DNA of 64,000 bases from Mameliella sp. CS4 (GCF_019392335.1 NZ_JAHXRQ010000001.1:434001-498000); one strand, 5' to 3'. Positions 30,323-40,579 are shown, counted from the stretch's first letter. Numbers and translations: made by a program. The notes: generated by a model not told the origin, from the letters alone.

Positions 30323-30642
30323 AACATCTCACCCCCGCGAATGCCAAGGCCAAGGCCTTTGTCGAGGCGCAGGCCGAGGGCCGCGAAGACGAGGTTGTGG
30401 CGATGAACAGCCTGGTCGGCTGCACCACCTCTTTCGATCCCGGTTGGGAGGTCGACGCCTTTGGCGCGGTGTCCAACCTGTGCCAGCCGATGGAGGCGGA
30501 CCTGTACGGCTGCGCCGACCCCTGCTGGTGGCCCGCACAGGTGGCCGACACGCTGAACACCTACCCGGACTGGAGCGCGGGCGCCGACAATGTCGGCGAA
30601 GACTGGCGCAAACTGCAATCCGTCTTTCCGGAGCCGAAATGA
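30319..30642 (+). CDS. qhpC: quinohemoprotein amine dehydrogenase gamma subunit (CTQ precursor)
   Basis: The 107-residue precursor has a 28-residue leader and a core beginning [17 protein letters not shown]. Numbering against the known mature enzyme (offset 28), all cross-linked residues are present: C35-E44, C55-D61 and C69-D77 for the thioethers, and C65-W71 for cysteine tryptophylquinone. The leader ([20 protein letters not shown] and following) is predicted helical and is removed by QhpE, most likely between A28 and M29. There is no Sec signal. Confidence 0.97.
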   Translation: MKHLTPANAKAKAFVEAQAEGREDEVVAMNSLVGCTTSFDPGWEVDAFGAVSNLCQPMEADLYGCADPCWWPAQVADTLNTYPDWSAGADNVGEDWRKLQSVFPEPK

Positions 30643-31733
30643 TGAAACAGATGCTGACGAAACTCCCCCTTTTGTGCGTGGCGGGCAGCCTTCTGTTGGC
30701 GGCGCCGGTGGCGGCCAAGGATTACCTTCTGGCCCCGGCGCGTCCCGACAAGCTGGTGATCGTCGATGCCGAGGAAATGACGGTCGACAAGGTGATCACC
30801 CTGCAAGACGCCGGGCCGACGCCGATGATCCCGGTTGTCGATGCGGCGGGCGAATTCGCCTATGTCACGGTCAACAAGTCCGAAAGCATCGTGAAGGTGA
30901 ACCTGACCACGGGCGAGACGGTGGCGCGGCGCGACCTGAGCACGAAGGACGTGCAGGTCAAGACCATGTTCGGCATGGACCTTGCCCCGGATGGCAGCAA
31001 ACTGGTCGTCTTCGAGACGCCGATGAAAAAGCACCTGTCACATTTCGAGGTGCTGCCGACGCGGATGTCGCTGATCGACACCGGGACGCTGGAGACGCTG
31101 AAGACCTTTGAAGTGCCGCGCCAGATCACGGTTGTGATGTTCTCGACCGATGGCAGCAAGGTCTACGGGCTGGGCCGGTCGATGCATGTCTTTGACGTGG
31201 CGACCGGCGAACACGTGGACGACTACCCGATCCAGGACTGGAAGACCGACGCCAACTATTACCCTTCGGACGTGCTGGACGCGTGGAGCCAGTTCGAAAC
31301 ATCGGACATGCTGGTGACGCCCTTTTACACGGCACGCAGCGACATGAGTCTGGAGGACCCAGAGGCCTATCGCACTGGCCTGCTGACCATGGACCTGCGC
31401 AGCGGCGAGATGGAGATGCGCGACGTGCGCACGCTGGACGTGTTCTATTTCTCGACCGCCGCCAACCCGGACCGGACGCGCGCCTATGGCGCCTATAACG
31501 TGCTGGAAAGCTTTGACCTTGAAACCGGCGAGCCGATCAAGCGGGTGCCGCTGCCGCACAGCTATTACTCGGTCAACGTCTCGTCGGACGGGCAGACCGT
31601 CTGGCTGGGTGGCGCGCTGTCGGACCTGGCCGCCTACGACGCCGAGACGCTGGAAAAGAAAGGGCAGGTGGACATGCCGGGCGGTGCCGCCATGTCGCTG
31701 GCCAGCATCCGCATCTTCCAGCGCGACGAGTGA
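30639..31733 (+). CDS. qhpB: quinohemoprotein amine dehydrogenase beta subunit
   Basis: The 364-residue protein has a signal peptide ending AAPVAA and a seven-bladed beta-propeller built from repeats such as [34 protein letters not shown] and [18 protein letters not shown]. The beta subunit packs over the gamma subunit and completes the active site. It starts inside the qhpC stop codon (ATGATG at 30639; the second ATG at 30642 is equally possible). Confidence 0.94.
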   Translation: MMKQMLTKLPLLCVAGSLLLAAPVAAKDYLLAPARPDKLVIVDAEEMTVDKVITLQDAGPTPMIPVVDAAGEFAYVTVNKSESIVKVNLTTGETVARRDLSTKDVQVKTMFGMDLAPDGSKLVVFETPMKKHLSHFEVLPTRMSLIDTGTLETLKTFEVPRQITVVMFSTDGSKVYGLGRSMHVFDVATGEHVDDYPIQDWKTDANYYPSDVLDAWSQFETSDMLVTPFYTARSDMSLEDPEAYRTGLLTMDLRSGEMEMRDVRTLDVFYFSTAANPDRTRAYGAYNVLESFDLETGEPIKRVPLPHSYYSVNVSSDGQTVWLGGALSDLAAYDAETLEKKGQVDMPGGAAMSLASIRIFQRDE

Positions 31734-32386
31734 TGGTGCGGGTCGGCATCATCGACAGCGGCCCCGCCGAATTGCGCGGGGCCGACGCGATGGGCTTTGA
31801 CGGTGATGGCCGGGCTGTTGCAGCCCGGCCTGACCGTTTGGGCCATGGCAGCGCGGTAGAGCGGGTCATCCTACAGGCCTGCCCGGAGGCACAGATGCGC
31901 CATGCGCAGGTGTTCGACGATCGGGCTGTCACCTCGGCGCTGCGGGTGGCCGCGGCTTTGGATTGGATGGTTGCGTCGGGTGATGTGGATGTGGTCGGCC
32001 TCAGCCTGGGCCTTGCCGCCGACCGCGCGGTTCTGGCCGAGGCGGTGGCGCGGGCGATTTCCGCCGGTGTCGTGCTGGTCGCCGCGCATCCGGCGCAGGG
32101 GGCATCGCCCTTTCCCGCCGGGTATCCATCGGTGATCGCCGCGACGGGCGATGCGCGCTGCGGCTGGGAAGAAGTGTCGCGCTTGCGTGACAATCTGTTC
32201 GGTGCCTGGTGCAATTCGCCCGAACGCGGCGGGCAGGGCATGGCGGGGGCCAGCCTTGGCGCGGCCCGCCTGACCGGCCACATTGCGGCACTGTTGGCCG
32301 GGGGCCACGGACGCGAACCATCGGCGATCATGGCAACACTGGCGCACGAGGCCGCTTTTGTTGGCCGGGAAAGGCGCTGCGCATGA
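31733..32386 (+). CDS. qhpE: subtilisin-like leader protease
   Basis: The 217-residue cytoplasmic serine protease removes the gamma-subunit leader. It is a minimal S8 protease with catalytic D8 (IIDSG), H38 (LGHGSAV) and S174 (AGASLG). The oxyanion position that is AAGN in most subtilases reads AAHP here (H119). A GTG at 31730 directly precedes the ATG; the ATG is preferred because it forms TGATG with the qhpB stop. Confidence 0.9.
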   Translation: MVRVGIIDSGPAELRGADAMGFDGDGRAVAARPDRLGHGSAVERVILQACPEAQMRHAQVFDDRAVTSALRVAAALDWMVASGDVDVVGLSLGLAADRAVLAEAVARAISAGVVLVAAHPAQGASPFPAGYPSVIAATGDARCGWEEVSRLRDNLFGAWCNSPERGGQGMAGASLGAARLTGHIAALLAGGHGREPSAIMATLAHEAAFVGRERRCA

Positions 32387-34092
32387 CGCTTCGGCACAGG
32401 CTGTCAGACATGATGATCCGGCGCGCCTTCTTTGGGGCGGATTGGTTGACGCCGGTCATGGCGCGGGCGCTGCCCAGCACCGCGATGGTTCTGGCTCTGT
32501 CCCTGCTGGCCGCCGGGGCCGGGCTGGCCGCGCCAATGATCACCAAGGCGGTGATCGACCAGGGGATCATGGGCGGTGACATGAGGGCGCTGCTATTCTG
32601 GGCGGCGGTCAGTTTTGCCGTCGGGCTGGGCGTGGTGGCGCTGGGGATCTTCAACGGCATGCAGCATCTACGCGCCTCAATGCGGATGCTGGGCGATTTG
32701 CGGATGACGATCCTGGGCTGCGCGTTGAACCGCAATTCCGCCATGCCCGCCTTGACCGTGGGTGAAATCCAGACCCGGATCGACGGCGACACCGCAGAAA
32801 TCCAGAAGTTCCTGTTCGATTCCGTTCTGGTCGCGGTGACGGCTCTGTTTCGGCTGGCGGGCGGCATCGTCCTGATGTTCCTGCTGGACTGGCGGCTTGC
32901 GCTGCTGCCGCTGCTGGCAGCGCCTTTCGAATTGTGGTTCCTGTCCTGGGCGCGCCCCGGGACGCAGGCGCGCGCCGAATCCGTCCGCACCGAACGCGGC
33001 GGCCTGAACGGGCAACTCGCCGAAAGTTTCATGCAGGTCAGCGGGCTGAGGGCGCTTGGCGCCTTGGAGACCCGTGTCCACGGCTTTGGCCGGCAGCAGT
33101 CTGCGCTGTTCGATGCCCAGGCGCAGCAAAAGCTCTGGACCGAGGGCGTCAGCGCGGTTGGTCAGTTGCTGACGGCGGTAATGCGCTCTGTCGTTTTGCT
33201 GGTGGGTGGATGGCTGGTCATCCGGGGCGACTGGCAGATTGGCTCGCTGGTTGCCTTCCTGGCCTATGCGACGATGATGTCGGGGCCCCTGCGCAACCTG
33301 CTGGGACTTTATCATGCCCAAGCGCGGGCGCGCGTGGCGCTGGACCGGCTGGACGCGGTTGTGCGAAACGCCACCGAGCCGGACACAGGGGCCGCATGCC
33401 CGGATCGGTTCGAGCGTCTGACCTTTGTCGAGGCGCGCGGTCCGGACGGCGCCCATGTTCCACTGACCGCGACGCTGGACGCGGGCGACCGGGTGCTGAT
33501 CGACGGACGCTCTGGCATCGGTAAATCCCGTCTGCTGGCGGCGATCATCGGTGAAAGTCCCCTGGCCGAAGGCCGCATCGAAATCGACGGGACGAATATC
33601 GAAGGCTTCAGCCCGTCCAGCCTGCGCCGGGTCATCACCTTTCTGCCGCAACGGCCCTGCCTGATCCGGGGAACCCTGCGCGACAACCTGGGGCTGGGCA
33701 ACGACGATCCGGATGATGCTGGGCTGTGGCGGGTGCTGGGTGTGGTCGGCCTGGCGGACTGGGCGCAGGGACTGGATGGCCTGGACACGGATCTTCAGGA
33801 AACCGGCTGCAACCTGTCGGGCGGAATGCTGCAGCGCATCACGCTGGCGCGGGCGCTGCTGAGATCCTCGCAAGTCTATATTTTCGACGAGAGCCTGTCC
33901 GAGATCGACGCAGACTGCTGCCGCACCATCCTGTCCGCGATCGATACGTACCTCGGCGACGCCATATGCGTCTTCGTCGCCCATGCCGGGCCTGTGCGCG
34001 CCATGACATTTGACCGAACGCTCCGCCTATCGGTCGAAGAGTCGGGCGCGGAATTTCCGGAGTCACCGGCACGATTCGTGCAGGCGATCTGA
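32383..34092 (+). CDS. qhpF: ABC transporter (fused membrane and ATPase domains) of QHNDH assembly
   Basis: The 569-residue half-transporter has six membrane helices in about residues 20-310 and an ATPase domain with Walker A GRSGIGKS, Q-loop FLPQRP, signature LSGGMLQRITLARAL, Walker B VYIFDESLSEID and an H-loop histidine in VFVAHAG. In the qhp system it is proposed to export the matured gamma subunit, which has no signal peptide, to the periplasm. It overlaps qhpE by ATGA and is the last gene of the operon. Confidence 0.92.
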   Translation: MTLRHRLSDMMIRRAFFGADWLTPVMARALPSTAMVLALSLLAAGAGLAAPMITKAVIDQGIMGGDMRALLFWAAVSFAVGLGVVALGIFNGMQHLRASMRMLGDLRMTILGCALNRNSAMPALTVGEIQTRIDGDTAEIQKFLFDSVLVAVTALFRLAGGIVLMFLLDWRLALLPLLAAPFELWFLSWARPGTQARAESVRTERGGLNGQLAESFMQVSGLRALGALETRVHGFGRQQSALFDAQAQQKLWTEGVSAVGQLLTAVMRSVVLLVGGWLVIRGDWQIGSLVAFLAYATMMSGPLRNLLGLYHAQARARVALDRLDAVVRNATEPDTGAACPDRFERLTFVEARGPDGAHVPLTATLDAGDRVLIDGRSGIGKSRLLAAIIGESPLAEGRIEIDGTNIEGFSPSSLRRVITFLPQRPCLIRGTLRDNLGLGNDDPDDAGLWRVLGVVGLADWAQGLDGLDTDLQETGCNLSGGMLQRITLARALLRSSQVYIFDESLSEIDADCCRTILSAIDTYLGDAICVFVAHAGPVRAMTFDRTLRLSVEESGAEFPESPARFVQAI

Positions 34093-34254
34093 GCGGTGGA
34101 TTTCAACCCTGTCCGATTTTTTGGCAGTTTTCTTCAAAACCGGCACACTGCCGCGTGGCGTGCTGCGGTTCCCAAATTACGGATTCTGCGACAGCCGAGG
34201 AAATATGCTACTGTGGAGTCCTTGAACTGGCAGAGAAAGCAATGAGGCACTGGC

Positions 34255-35217
34255 ATGGACTCGTCGGTCATCTCTTCGTCCGTTTCCCGTTTCGTCTTTG
34301 CCGGGCCATTGTCGACTGCCCGGGCGTCCGGCGCGGATGTGCCCCTGACCTCTTTCGTATCGGGACTGGAACGACAACGCGCGAGACAGGGTGATGTGCC
34401 ATCGGCCTGGCAATCGGGGGAACAGCTGCCCTTGGAAAGCCTCGGGGTCATGGGCGATGCAATCGTACGGGCGCCGACCCTTGGCTCCGCCCTGCGATGC
34501 TTTGTCCACGGGATACCCTTGGTCCAGAGCAACACCACGCTGACGATGAAGGTCCACGATGACAAGGTTCGGGTTGGCTACCGCATTCTCGACCCTGACA
34601 TCTGGCCCCGGCGGGCGGATGCGGAACTGACCCTGGCCGTGATTCATTCGGTCTGCATGCGGTTCGGGATGGACCGACAGGCGCTGCTGGATGTCGGATT
34701 CGAACATGCCCAGGATCGCGGGACGCATTCGGTTGAGCGCTACAACCGCACCGGTGCGCATTGCGACGAGAGCGAGAATTACCTGGTCTTCCCGGCGCGC
34801 TTTCTGGGCCTGCCCCGGCCGGACGCCGAGAGTGTCCCCATGCACAGCGTGCCACGCGACGTCACGGCGCCGGATCGGCAACTGGCCAGCCACTTGCGGC
34901 ACCTGCCCGTCTCTCGCAGGGTCCGGCAAGTGATACTGCAGCGGATCGGCCAGGGCTCGATCGGGCAGACGGAAATCGCCTGCGAGCTGGGCATGTCGGA
35001 ACGGACGCTGCGCCGGGCCCTTGCGGCAGAAGACACATGTTTTCATGAAATCCGCGAGGATTGCCGCCGGTCGATGGCGCTGGCGCTGCTGAAACGACCG
35101 ACATTGTCACAAAGCGATGTGGCCTTTTCCCTCGGGTATTCCGATCAGACGGCCTTTTCCCGCGCCTTCTCGCGCTGGTTTGGCGAACCGCCAAGCCGCC
35201 ATTCCGAGGCCAGGTGA
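34255..35217 (+). CDS. qhpR: AraC family regulator of the qhp operon
   Basis: The 320-residue protein has an Arabinose_bd-type N-terminal domain (LGDAIVRAPTLGSALRCF-like segment, residues 60-85) and a C-terminal double HTH (IACELGMSERTLRRAL; DVAFSLGYSDQTAFSRAFSRWFG). In Paracoccus QhpR activates the qhp genes in response to amines. It is 162 bp after qhpF on the same strand. The 27125-27175 inverted repeat is its best candidate target. Confidence 0.88.
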   Translation: MDSSVISSSVSRFVFAGPLSTARASGADVPLTSFVSGLERQRARQGDVPSAWQSGEQLPLESLGVMGDAIVRAPTLGSALRCFVHGIPLVQSNTTLTMKVHDDKVRVGYRILDPDIWPRRADAELTLAVIHSVCMRFGMDRQALLDVGFEHAQDRGTHSVERYNRTGAHCDESENYLVFPARFLGLPRPDAESVPMHSVPRDVTAPDRQLASHLRHLPVSRRVRQVILQRIGQGSIGQTEIACELGMSERTLRRALAAEDTCFHEIREDCRRSMALALLKRPTLSQSDVAFSLGYSDQTAFSRAFSRWFGEPPSRHSEAR

Positions 35218-35447
35218 GGCACGCTGGCCTGTCATAGACAAAGAGCCGATCAGGGGATGTCTGCCCGGATCGGATACCCGATGACCGAACCTGTAAAACC
35301 AATCCCCTTGAGCTGGAAAAAACAGACAGGGTCAACATGGCGCGGCGCGAGACGGCATGGCGGCAAGGAACAGCCGGACCATGCCTCCGTGCAGGCGGAA
35401 CAACATACACGCAAATTGATCTGAACCGTTCACTCTGTCGAGAAGAA

Positions 35448-35523
35448 TGGTGCCGGTGATAGGACTCGAACCTACGACCCCATCATTACGAATGACGTGC
35501 TCTACCAGCTGAGCTACACCGGC
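35448..35523 (-). tRNA. tRNA-Thr (anticodon CGT)
   Basis: The 76-base sequence folds as a complete cloverleaf with encoded CCA: acceptor GCCGGTG/CACCGGC, D-arm GCTC...GAGC, anticodon loop TTCGTAA with CGT flanked by CGTCA/TGATG, and T-loop TTCGAGT. It reads ACG codons. Confidence 0.97.
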
Positions 35524-35615
35524 CATCTTCCCTGCACCGATCAAAGCCGCCCAAAGCGGGGCTGATCGGTCTCAGTGCGCGGCCTCATAGCAAACGGGCC
35601 GCACGAGGGGAAGGG

Positions 35616-37163
35616 CTATTTTGCGCCTTCCTTCTTCGGCTCTTCGGACGTGATCACCTCGGCATCCTCGGGTTCCGCATCCGGGGCTTTGGCATCGGTC
35701 GGGGCGGCGGAGGCAGGCGCCTCGGGGCCCACGTCGATCACCTCGGGCCCGTCCTCTTCGCCGGCATCCTCGCTCTTGTCCTCCAGCGCGCCGCCGATGA
35801 GCAGCGGCAGCATGTCGGCCCCTGCCGGCAACACGACCTCGGACTGCGGCGGGGTCGTCCAGCTGAGCGTGTCGAAGGCCGAACAGTTGGAACAGATCGG
35901 CGTCCAAACCGCGTGGATCGTGTTGCACTTGTCACAGACCCACTGCGGGCCGCGCGATGCTGTCAGGGCCTTGGCAAGGTAGCCACGCACCACCGCATCC
36001 TTGGCGCCTTCGCCCTTTTCGATGGCGGCCATGATGGCCAGAACGCGGGCATCCGGATCCTTCTCCGGCAGGTCGCCCAGCGCGCGGCGCGCCTCGGGGA
36101 AGTGTTCGGCCGCGAGGTTCAGCTCGGCCTTGAGCAGCTTGGTCTCGCGGTGATCCGGCTGAATGCGGGTCAGCTGGACAAACCGCTGGATACGCTGATC
36201 CGGTGTCTCCTCAGGCTCGATCTCGGCGAAGGCGGCGGCCAGATCGGGGTGCGGATGCGCCTCCCAGGCCTTCTTGAGCACCTTGGTGGCGTTGCGCTTG
36301 CGCCCCTGTTCGATATAGGAGCGGGCGGCCAACGCGGCGGCAGGCACCAGGTCGGGCGAGGCGCGGTTGGCCTCGATCGCCATCTCTGCCGCCTTGCCGC
36401 TGGCCTCGGCATCGTCGATGTCGGTGGCGGCGGACAGCGCCAGCACCGCGTCACGCCGTTTGTAGACGTCGCGCGGCAGGGCACCGTGTTTCAGCTTGGC
36501 CTGCAGCGTCTTGCGGGCGCCGGACCAATCGTGTTTCTCGGCCTGCAGTTGCAGCAAGGTGTCCTGCACCTCGACGTGCTTGGGCTTGATCGCAAAGGCG
36601 CGTTCCGCCAGCTGCAGCGCCGTGTCCGTGTCGCCCGAGGCCAGTTTCTGCTTCATGATCCCGCGGATCCCGACAAAGCGCGTGGTGTCGTTTTTCAGCA
36701 GGCGCTTGTAGACTTCCTCGGCCTTGCGGTTGTCGCCGACCATCTCTGCCGCCTGCGCGGTGACGAGGTCGGTCAGTTCCGGCTTGTGCAGGTATTTCTC
36801 GGCCTTGGTGGCCTTGGCGATGGCCAGCCGCCCCTCGCCCGACGACAGCGCCATCATCCCCTCGGAGAGCGCCTGGTATCCCTTGCGCTCACGGTTGCGG
36901 TCGAAATAGCGGCTGAGCGCGGTGTCGTCTCCGTTGATGAATTTCAGCGTGGCGATGATCAGGGTGAACAGCTTGAAGAACAGCCAGACGGCAAAGACCA
37001 GGACAATGGCGGCCAAGACCGATTGCAGCGGGCCAAGCGTGTATTCCATCCCGGCAACGGTGATCTGCACCCCGCCCTGGCTTTCGAGCAGGTAGCCCGC
37101 GCCAAAGGTCAGCGCGCCGACCAGCGCAACGAAGACAACGATCTTGATGAGTGACCAAAGCAT
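35616..37163 (-). CDS. HemY-like TPR membrane protein with zinc-ribbon-like tail
   Basis: The 515-residue protein has two N-terminal membrane helices (IKIVVFVALVGALTFGAGYLL; VLAAIVLVFAVWLFFKLFTLI) and the HemY_N region, then TPR-type helical repeats to about residue 400. The C-terminus has CDKC...CSNC, a likely zinc ribbon, and a long acidic, alanine/proline-rich tail. In this phylum HemY-like proteins sit next to hemD in many genomes but have no proven enzymatic role in heme synthesis. Start ATG is 11 bases after the preceding gene. Confidence 0.85.
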   Translation of the reverse strand: MLWSLIKIVVFVALVGALTFGAGYLLESQGGVQITVAGMEYTLGPLQSVLAAIVLVFAVWLFFKLFTLIIATLKFINGDDTALSRYFDRNRERKGYQALSEGMMALSSGEGRLAIAKATKAEKYLHKPELTDLVTAQAAEMVGDNRKAEEVYKRLLKNDTTRFVGIRGIMKQKLASGDTDTALQLAERAFAIKPKHVEVQDTLLQLQAEKHDWSGARKTLQAKLKHGALPRDVYKRRDAVLALSAATDIDDAEASGKAAEMAIEANRASPDLVPAAALAARSYIEQGRKRNATKVLKKAWEAHPHPDLAAAFAEIEPEETPDQRIQRFVQLTRIQPDHRETKLLKAELNLAAEHFPEARRALGDLPEKDPDARVLAIMAAIEKGEGAKDAVVRGYLAKALTASRGPQWVCDKCNTIHAVWTPICSNCSAFDTLSWTTPPQSEVVLPAGADMLPLLIGGALEDKSEDAGEEDGPEVIDVGPEAPASAAPTDAKAPDAEPEDAEVITSEEPKKEGAK

Positions 37164-37174
37164 GATGCCGACCC

Positions 37175-38659
37175 TTATTCCTGGTTCAGTTGCTGGGAGA
37201 GATCGGCCGCGGCGGCGAGAGCATCGCGCCGCAGCGTGGCCTGGGCCACCCAGTCTGACATTTCAGCGCGTGCCGTCTCGGGCAGGCTTTCGATTTCCGT
37301 AAGCGTGGTGTCCAGGTCGCCGCCGCGCAGCGCGGCCTCGGCCCGCGACAGCACCGCATCAGGGTCGTCCCCTTCACGCGGCGTGACCGAGCGGGCGCCA
37401 AGCTGGCTGCGGAAGAACCCGGCAACGCTGCCCGCCTCGGCGCCATCCGCGCCGCTTGCCCGCGCCGCCGCCAGCGCATCGCGGGCAGCGTCGGGGAAGG
37501 ACGAGATCAGGGCAGAGGCCGTGGGCAGACCCTCTTCGGCGCCTTCGACCAGCGGCGCGGGCACATCCACGCCGTTCCCGGTCAGCACCGCCAGCGGATC
37601 GGCATAGGGCTGGCCGTCACGCGCGCGGGTCGTCAGATCAGCCAGCGCAGCGCGGCTGGCGGCCAGTTTCGCGCGGGCCTCGGCGCTTTGTTCCGAGGCG
37701 CGGGCGCGGGCGGCCATCGCCTCGACTTCCTTGCGCGCGGCATCCATCGCCGCCTGCTGTTCCTTCTGCGCGGCCAGCAGGTCGGCCTGTTGCGCCGTGA
37801 CCTGCGCCTTGAGCGCCTCCAGTTCACGTTCGTAGGCAGCCACGGTCTCGGGCGAGACGGCATCCTTGAGCGGCTGTTTCTCCAGCGTGGTCAGCCGGCG
37901 GTCCAGGTCGGTGATCAGGGTGCCAAGCCCGGTCAGCTGGGCCTGAGTCTCTGTCAGGTCCGTCTTCAATGCGCCCAATCCGGTTTCCAGCCCGGTCACG
38001 CTGGTGCCCAACGGGCCAAGGTCAACCGCCGCGATGGCGTCATCCGTGGCATCGGCGCGCTTGGCCAGCGCCACGATCCGACCGTCCTGGTCGCGAAGTG
38101 CGGCAAGGGTCTGGGTGACGAAGGGGTCTTCTTCGGCGGATTGCGACCCGATGAAGGGCAGGTCGGGATAGGCCCCGGCGGCATACCCCAGCCCGGCGGC
38201 GACAACGCCCCCCAGCAGCATGGGGACAAAGCCGCCCTTGCGCTCGACCACGGTCTCGCGGACGACCTGCGGCTCTGCCGGTGGGGCGGCAGCCACATCC
38301 AGCGTGTCCTCGAAAGGCGCGGCTTCGGCGGAAAGCGTATCGTCCGAGGCACCCGAAGCGACATCGCCGCCCTCGTGCGGGACATCCTCATCGGGCGCGG
38401 CGGGGTCCGCATCCGGGTCGGTGTCGGCGGGATCGCCGGTTTCCGTCATATCCGCGGACAGGGTGTCATCACCGGGCGCGAGGCTGTCGCCGCCCTCTGC
38501 GTCAGGCAGGTCCGTCCCGTCCAGACTGTCCTCGCCGGCGGCAGCGGCAAGACTGTCCTCCGCCGTATCCTCGGCGCCGGATGTCAGGGTGTCCGCCTCG
38601 GGCAGGCTGTCCTCGGCGCTACCCTTGTCGGTCGGGGTATCCTTCTTAGACTTCGCCAC
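37175..38659 (-). CDS. mitofilin-like inner-membrane coiled-coil protein (COG4223 type)
   Basis: The 494-residue protein has a very acidic, low-complexity N-terminus (about residues 1-140), a single membrane helix near FVPMLLGGVVAAGLGYAAGAYP, a long coiled coil (residues 200-340, rich in Ala/Glu/Gln) and a C-terminal helical domain with LRGGDLDTTLTEIESLP. This matches the alphaproteobacterial ancestors of the mitochondrial Mic60/mitofilin protein, which are usually encoded between hemD and a HemY-like gene, as here. A role in shaping inner membranes is known in related bacteria. Confidence 0.88.
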   Translation of the reverse strand: MAKSKKDTPTDKGSAEDSLPEADTLTSGAEDTAEDSLAAAAGEDSLDGTDLPDAEGGDSLAPGDDTLSADMTETGDPADTDPDADPAAPDEDVPHEGGDVASGASDDTLSAEAAPFEDTLDVAAAPPAEPQVVRETVVERKGGFVPMLLGGVVAAGLGYAAGAYPDLPFIGSQSAEEDPFVTQTLAALRDQDGRIVALAKRADATDDAIAAVDLGPLGTSVTGLETGLGALKTDLTETQAQLTGLGTLITDLDRRLTTLEKQPLKDAVSPETVAAYERELEALKAQVTAQQADLLAAQKEQQAAMDAARKEVEAMAARARASEQSAEARAKLAASRAALADLTTRARDGQPYADPLAVLTGNGVDVPAPLVEGAEEGLPTASALISSFPDAARDALAAARASGADGAEAGSVAGFFRSQLGARSVTPREGDDPDAVLSRAEAALRGGDLDTTLTEIESLPETARAEMSDWVAQATLRRDALAAAADLSQQLNQE

Positions 38660-38707
38660 TATATTGCTTCCCCTCGAATACTCATCGGTCCGGGCAGATG
38701 GACCGGG

Positions 38708-39427
38708 TCAATAGTCTCCTGCCAGCGCCCGGTTCAGAAGGTCCGAGACAACCTCCCTCATTGCCTCCGACTCGGGCCGCTGGGCCACTTTCAGGTTCCT
38801 TTTATGCAGCGGCGAAAGCGCGTTGACCACAGCTTGACTCATCGCCGCGACAAGAAGCGGCGCCTTTGCGCATTCCTTGGCCAGCAATTCACCCGTCCGG
38901 GGTGAGAACACGGGGGCCACCACTGGAACCTGTCCACAAAGTGCCGCGCGGGCCTCTGCATTCAAGGGGCAAGGCGGTTGATCGTAGATCGCGGCGCCCG
39001 TGCAGGGGATGCCTGCCGCGCTCAACCGGGCGGCGATGTCGCCGCGCACATGGGTCCCGTGCAGATGCACCAGCGGGGCCGCGGGCCTGCCTGCAAGGAT
39101 ATGGCGGATCAGCTCCTCTGCCGAGCCGCCCCCGTCCTGCGCGCGCATCCCCGCCGCTTCGGCGGCGCGTGCCGTCGCCGGTCCCACCGCAAGCACCGGC
39201 AGATCGGTCCGTCCGCCCAGCGCCTGCCAGGCCATGACGCCGTTGGCCGAGGTAAAGATCAGCCCGCGTGCCAGCGACACATCCGGCAGCGGCCCGGTCA
39301 CCTCGACAGTGAAAAGCGGAGAGATGACGGTGCGGAATTGCAGCCCGTCCTGCCGCAGACGCGCGGCGAAACGCTCTGACGCGGCGTGCGGCCGGGTCAA
39401 CAGGAGAACAGGCAGGGCGTCGGGCAT
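38708..39427 (-). CDS. hemD: uroporphyrinogen-III synthase
   Basis: The 239-residue enzyme closes and inverts ring D of hydroxymethylbilane, a cytoplasmic step common to heme and cobalamin. The sequence is poorly conserved as usual, but [43 protein letters not shown] and [11 protein letters not shown] are family landmarks. The start at 39427 follows from homologous N-termini; a much longer frame continues antisense across tsaD and gpsA and is not real. First gene of hemD, mitofilin-like and HemY-like. Confidence 0.9.
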   Translation of the reverse strand: MPDALPVLLLTRPHAASERFAARLRQDGLQFRTVISPLFTVEVTGPLPDVSLARGLIFTSANGVMAWQALGGRTDLPVLAVGPATARAAEAAGMRAQDGGGSAEELIRHILAGRPAAPLVHLHGTHVRGDIAARLSAAGIPCTGAAIYDQPPCPLNAEARAALCGQVPVVAPVFSPRTGELLAKECAKAPLLVAAMSQAVVNALSPLHKRNLKVAQRPESEAMREVVSDLLNRALAGDY

Positions 39428-39499
39428 GGGCCTCCGGGATTGTGGGGCGCCTTTACGGGTGGTACTTGCAGACGCCGCAAAGCGCAACGGGAACGCCGG

Positions 39500-40579
39500 A
39501 TGACCTCTCCCCTGATCCTTGGACTGGAAAGCAGCTGTGACGACAGCGCCGCCGCGCTTCTGCGCGGGCGCGAGGTGCTGGCCTCTGTCGTGAAAGGTCA
39601 GAATGACCTGCACGCGGATTTCGGCGGCGTCGTTCCGGAAATCGCCGCCCGCGCCCATGCCGAGCGGCTCGACCTTTGTGTCGAAGAGGCACTGGCCCAG
39701 GCGGGCGTGGCGCTGAACCAGGTCGATGCCGTCGCGGTGACCGCCGGCCCGGGGTTGATCGGCGGGGTCCTGTCGGGCGTGATGCTGGCCAAGGGGCTGG
39801 CAACGGGACTGGGCGTGCCGCTGGTGGGGGTCAACCACCTTGCCGGGCACGCACTGACGCCCCGGCTGACCGACGGGCTGGAATTTCCCTACCTGATGCT
39901 GCTGGTCTCTGGCGGGCATTGCCAATTCCTGATCGTGCGCGGCGCCCAGGATTTCACCCGCCTGGGCGGCACCATCGACGACGCCCCCGGAGAGGCCTTT
40001 GACAAGACCGCCCGCCTTTTGGGCCTGGCGCAACCGGGCGGCCCCTCGGTCGAGGTGCGTGCCCGCGAGGGCAACGAAAGGCGGTTCCGTTTTCCCCGCC
40101 CGCTGCTGGACCGTCCCGGCTGTGACATGAGCTTTTCGGGGCTGAAAACCGCGCTGTTGCGGCAGCGCAACCAGTTGATCGCCGATCAGGGTGGCTTGCA
40201 CGCGCAGGATGTGTCGGACCTGTGTGCCGGGTTCCAGGCGGCGGTGCGGGACGTCCTGACCGAAAAGGCGCGAAGGGCGATTGCGCTCTACCTGCAGGAA
40301 ACCCCGGCGGACCCCGCCCTGGCCGTGGCCGGGGGCGTGGCTGCCAACCAGGCGCTGCGCGGATCGCTGCAGGCGCTTTGCGCGGACACCGGTGTGCGGT
40401 TCACGGCGCCGCCGTTGCGGCTGTGCACCGACAACGCGGCGATGATCGCCTATGCCGGTGGCGAATTGCTGGCCGCCGGTGTCACCCATGACATGAGCCT
40501 GTCGGCACGGCCCCGCTGGCCGCTGGACACATCCGCCGCGCCGCTGGTCGGCTCTGGCAAGAAAGGCGCCAAGGCATGA
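39500..40579 (+). CDS. tsaD: tRNA N6-threonylcarbamoyladenosine synthase subunit TsaD
   Basis: The 359-residue ASKHA-fold protein transfers threonylcarbamoyl to A37 of ANN-reading tRNAs. It has [15 protein letters not shown], the metal-binding HxxxH (VNHLAGHAL with ARAHAERL), VSGGHCQFL and [13 protein letters not shown]. TsaE, its ATPase partner, is encoded at 54163 in the same window. Divergent from hemD; its stop overlaps gpsA by ATGA. Confidence 0.96.
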   Translation: MTSPLILGLESSCDDSAAALLRGREVLASVVKGQNDLHADFGGVVPEIAARAHAERLDLCVEEALAQAGVALNQVDAVAVTAGPGLIGGVLSGVMLAKGLATGLGVPLVGVNHLAGHALTPRLTDGLEFPYLMLLVSGGHCQFLIVRGAQDFTRLGGTIDDAPGEAFDKTARLLGLAQPGGPSVEVRAREGNERRFRFPRPLLDRPGCDMSFSGLKTALLRQRNQLIADQGGLHAQDVSDLCAGFQAAVRDVLTEKARRAIALYLQETPADPALAVAGGVAANQALRGSLQALCADTGVRFTAPPLRLCTDNAAMIAYAGGELLAAGVTHDMSLSARPRWPLDTSAAPLVGSGKKGAKA

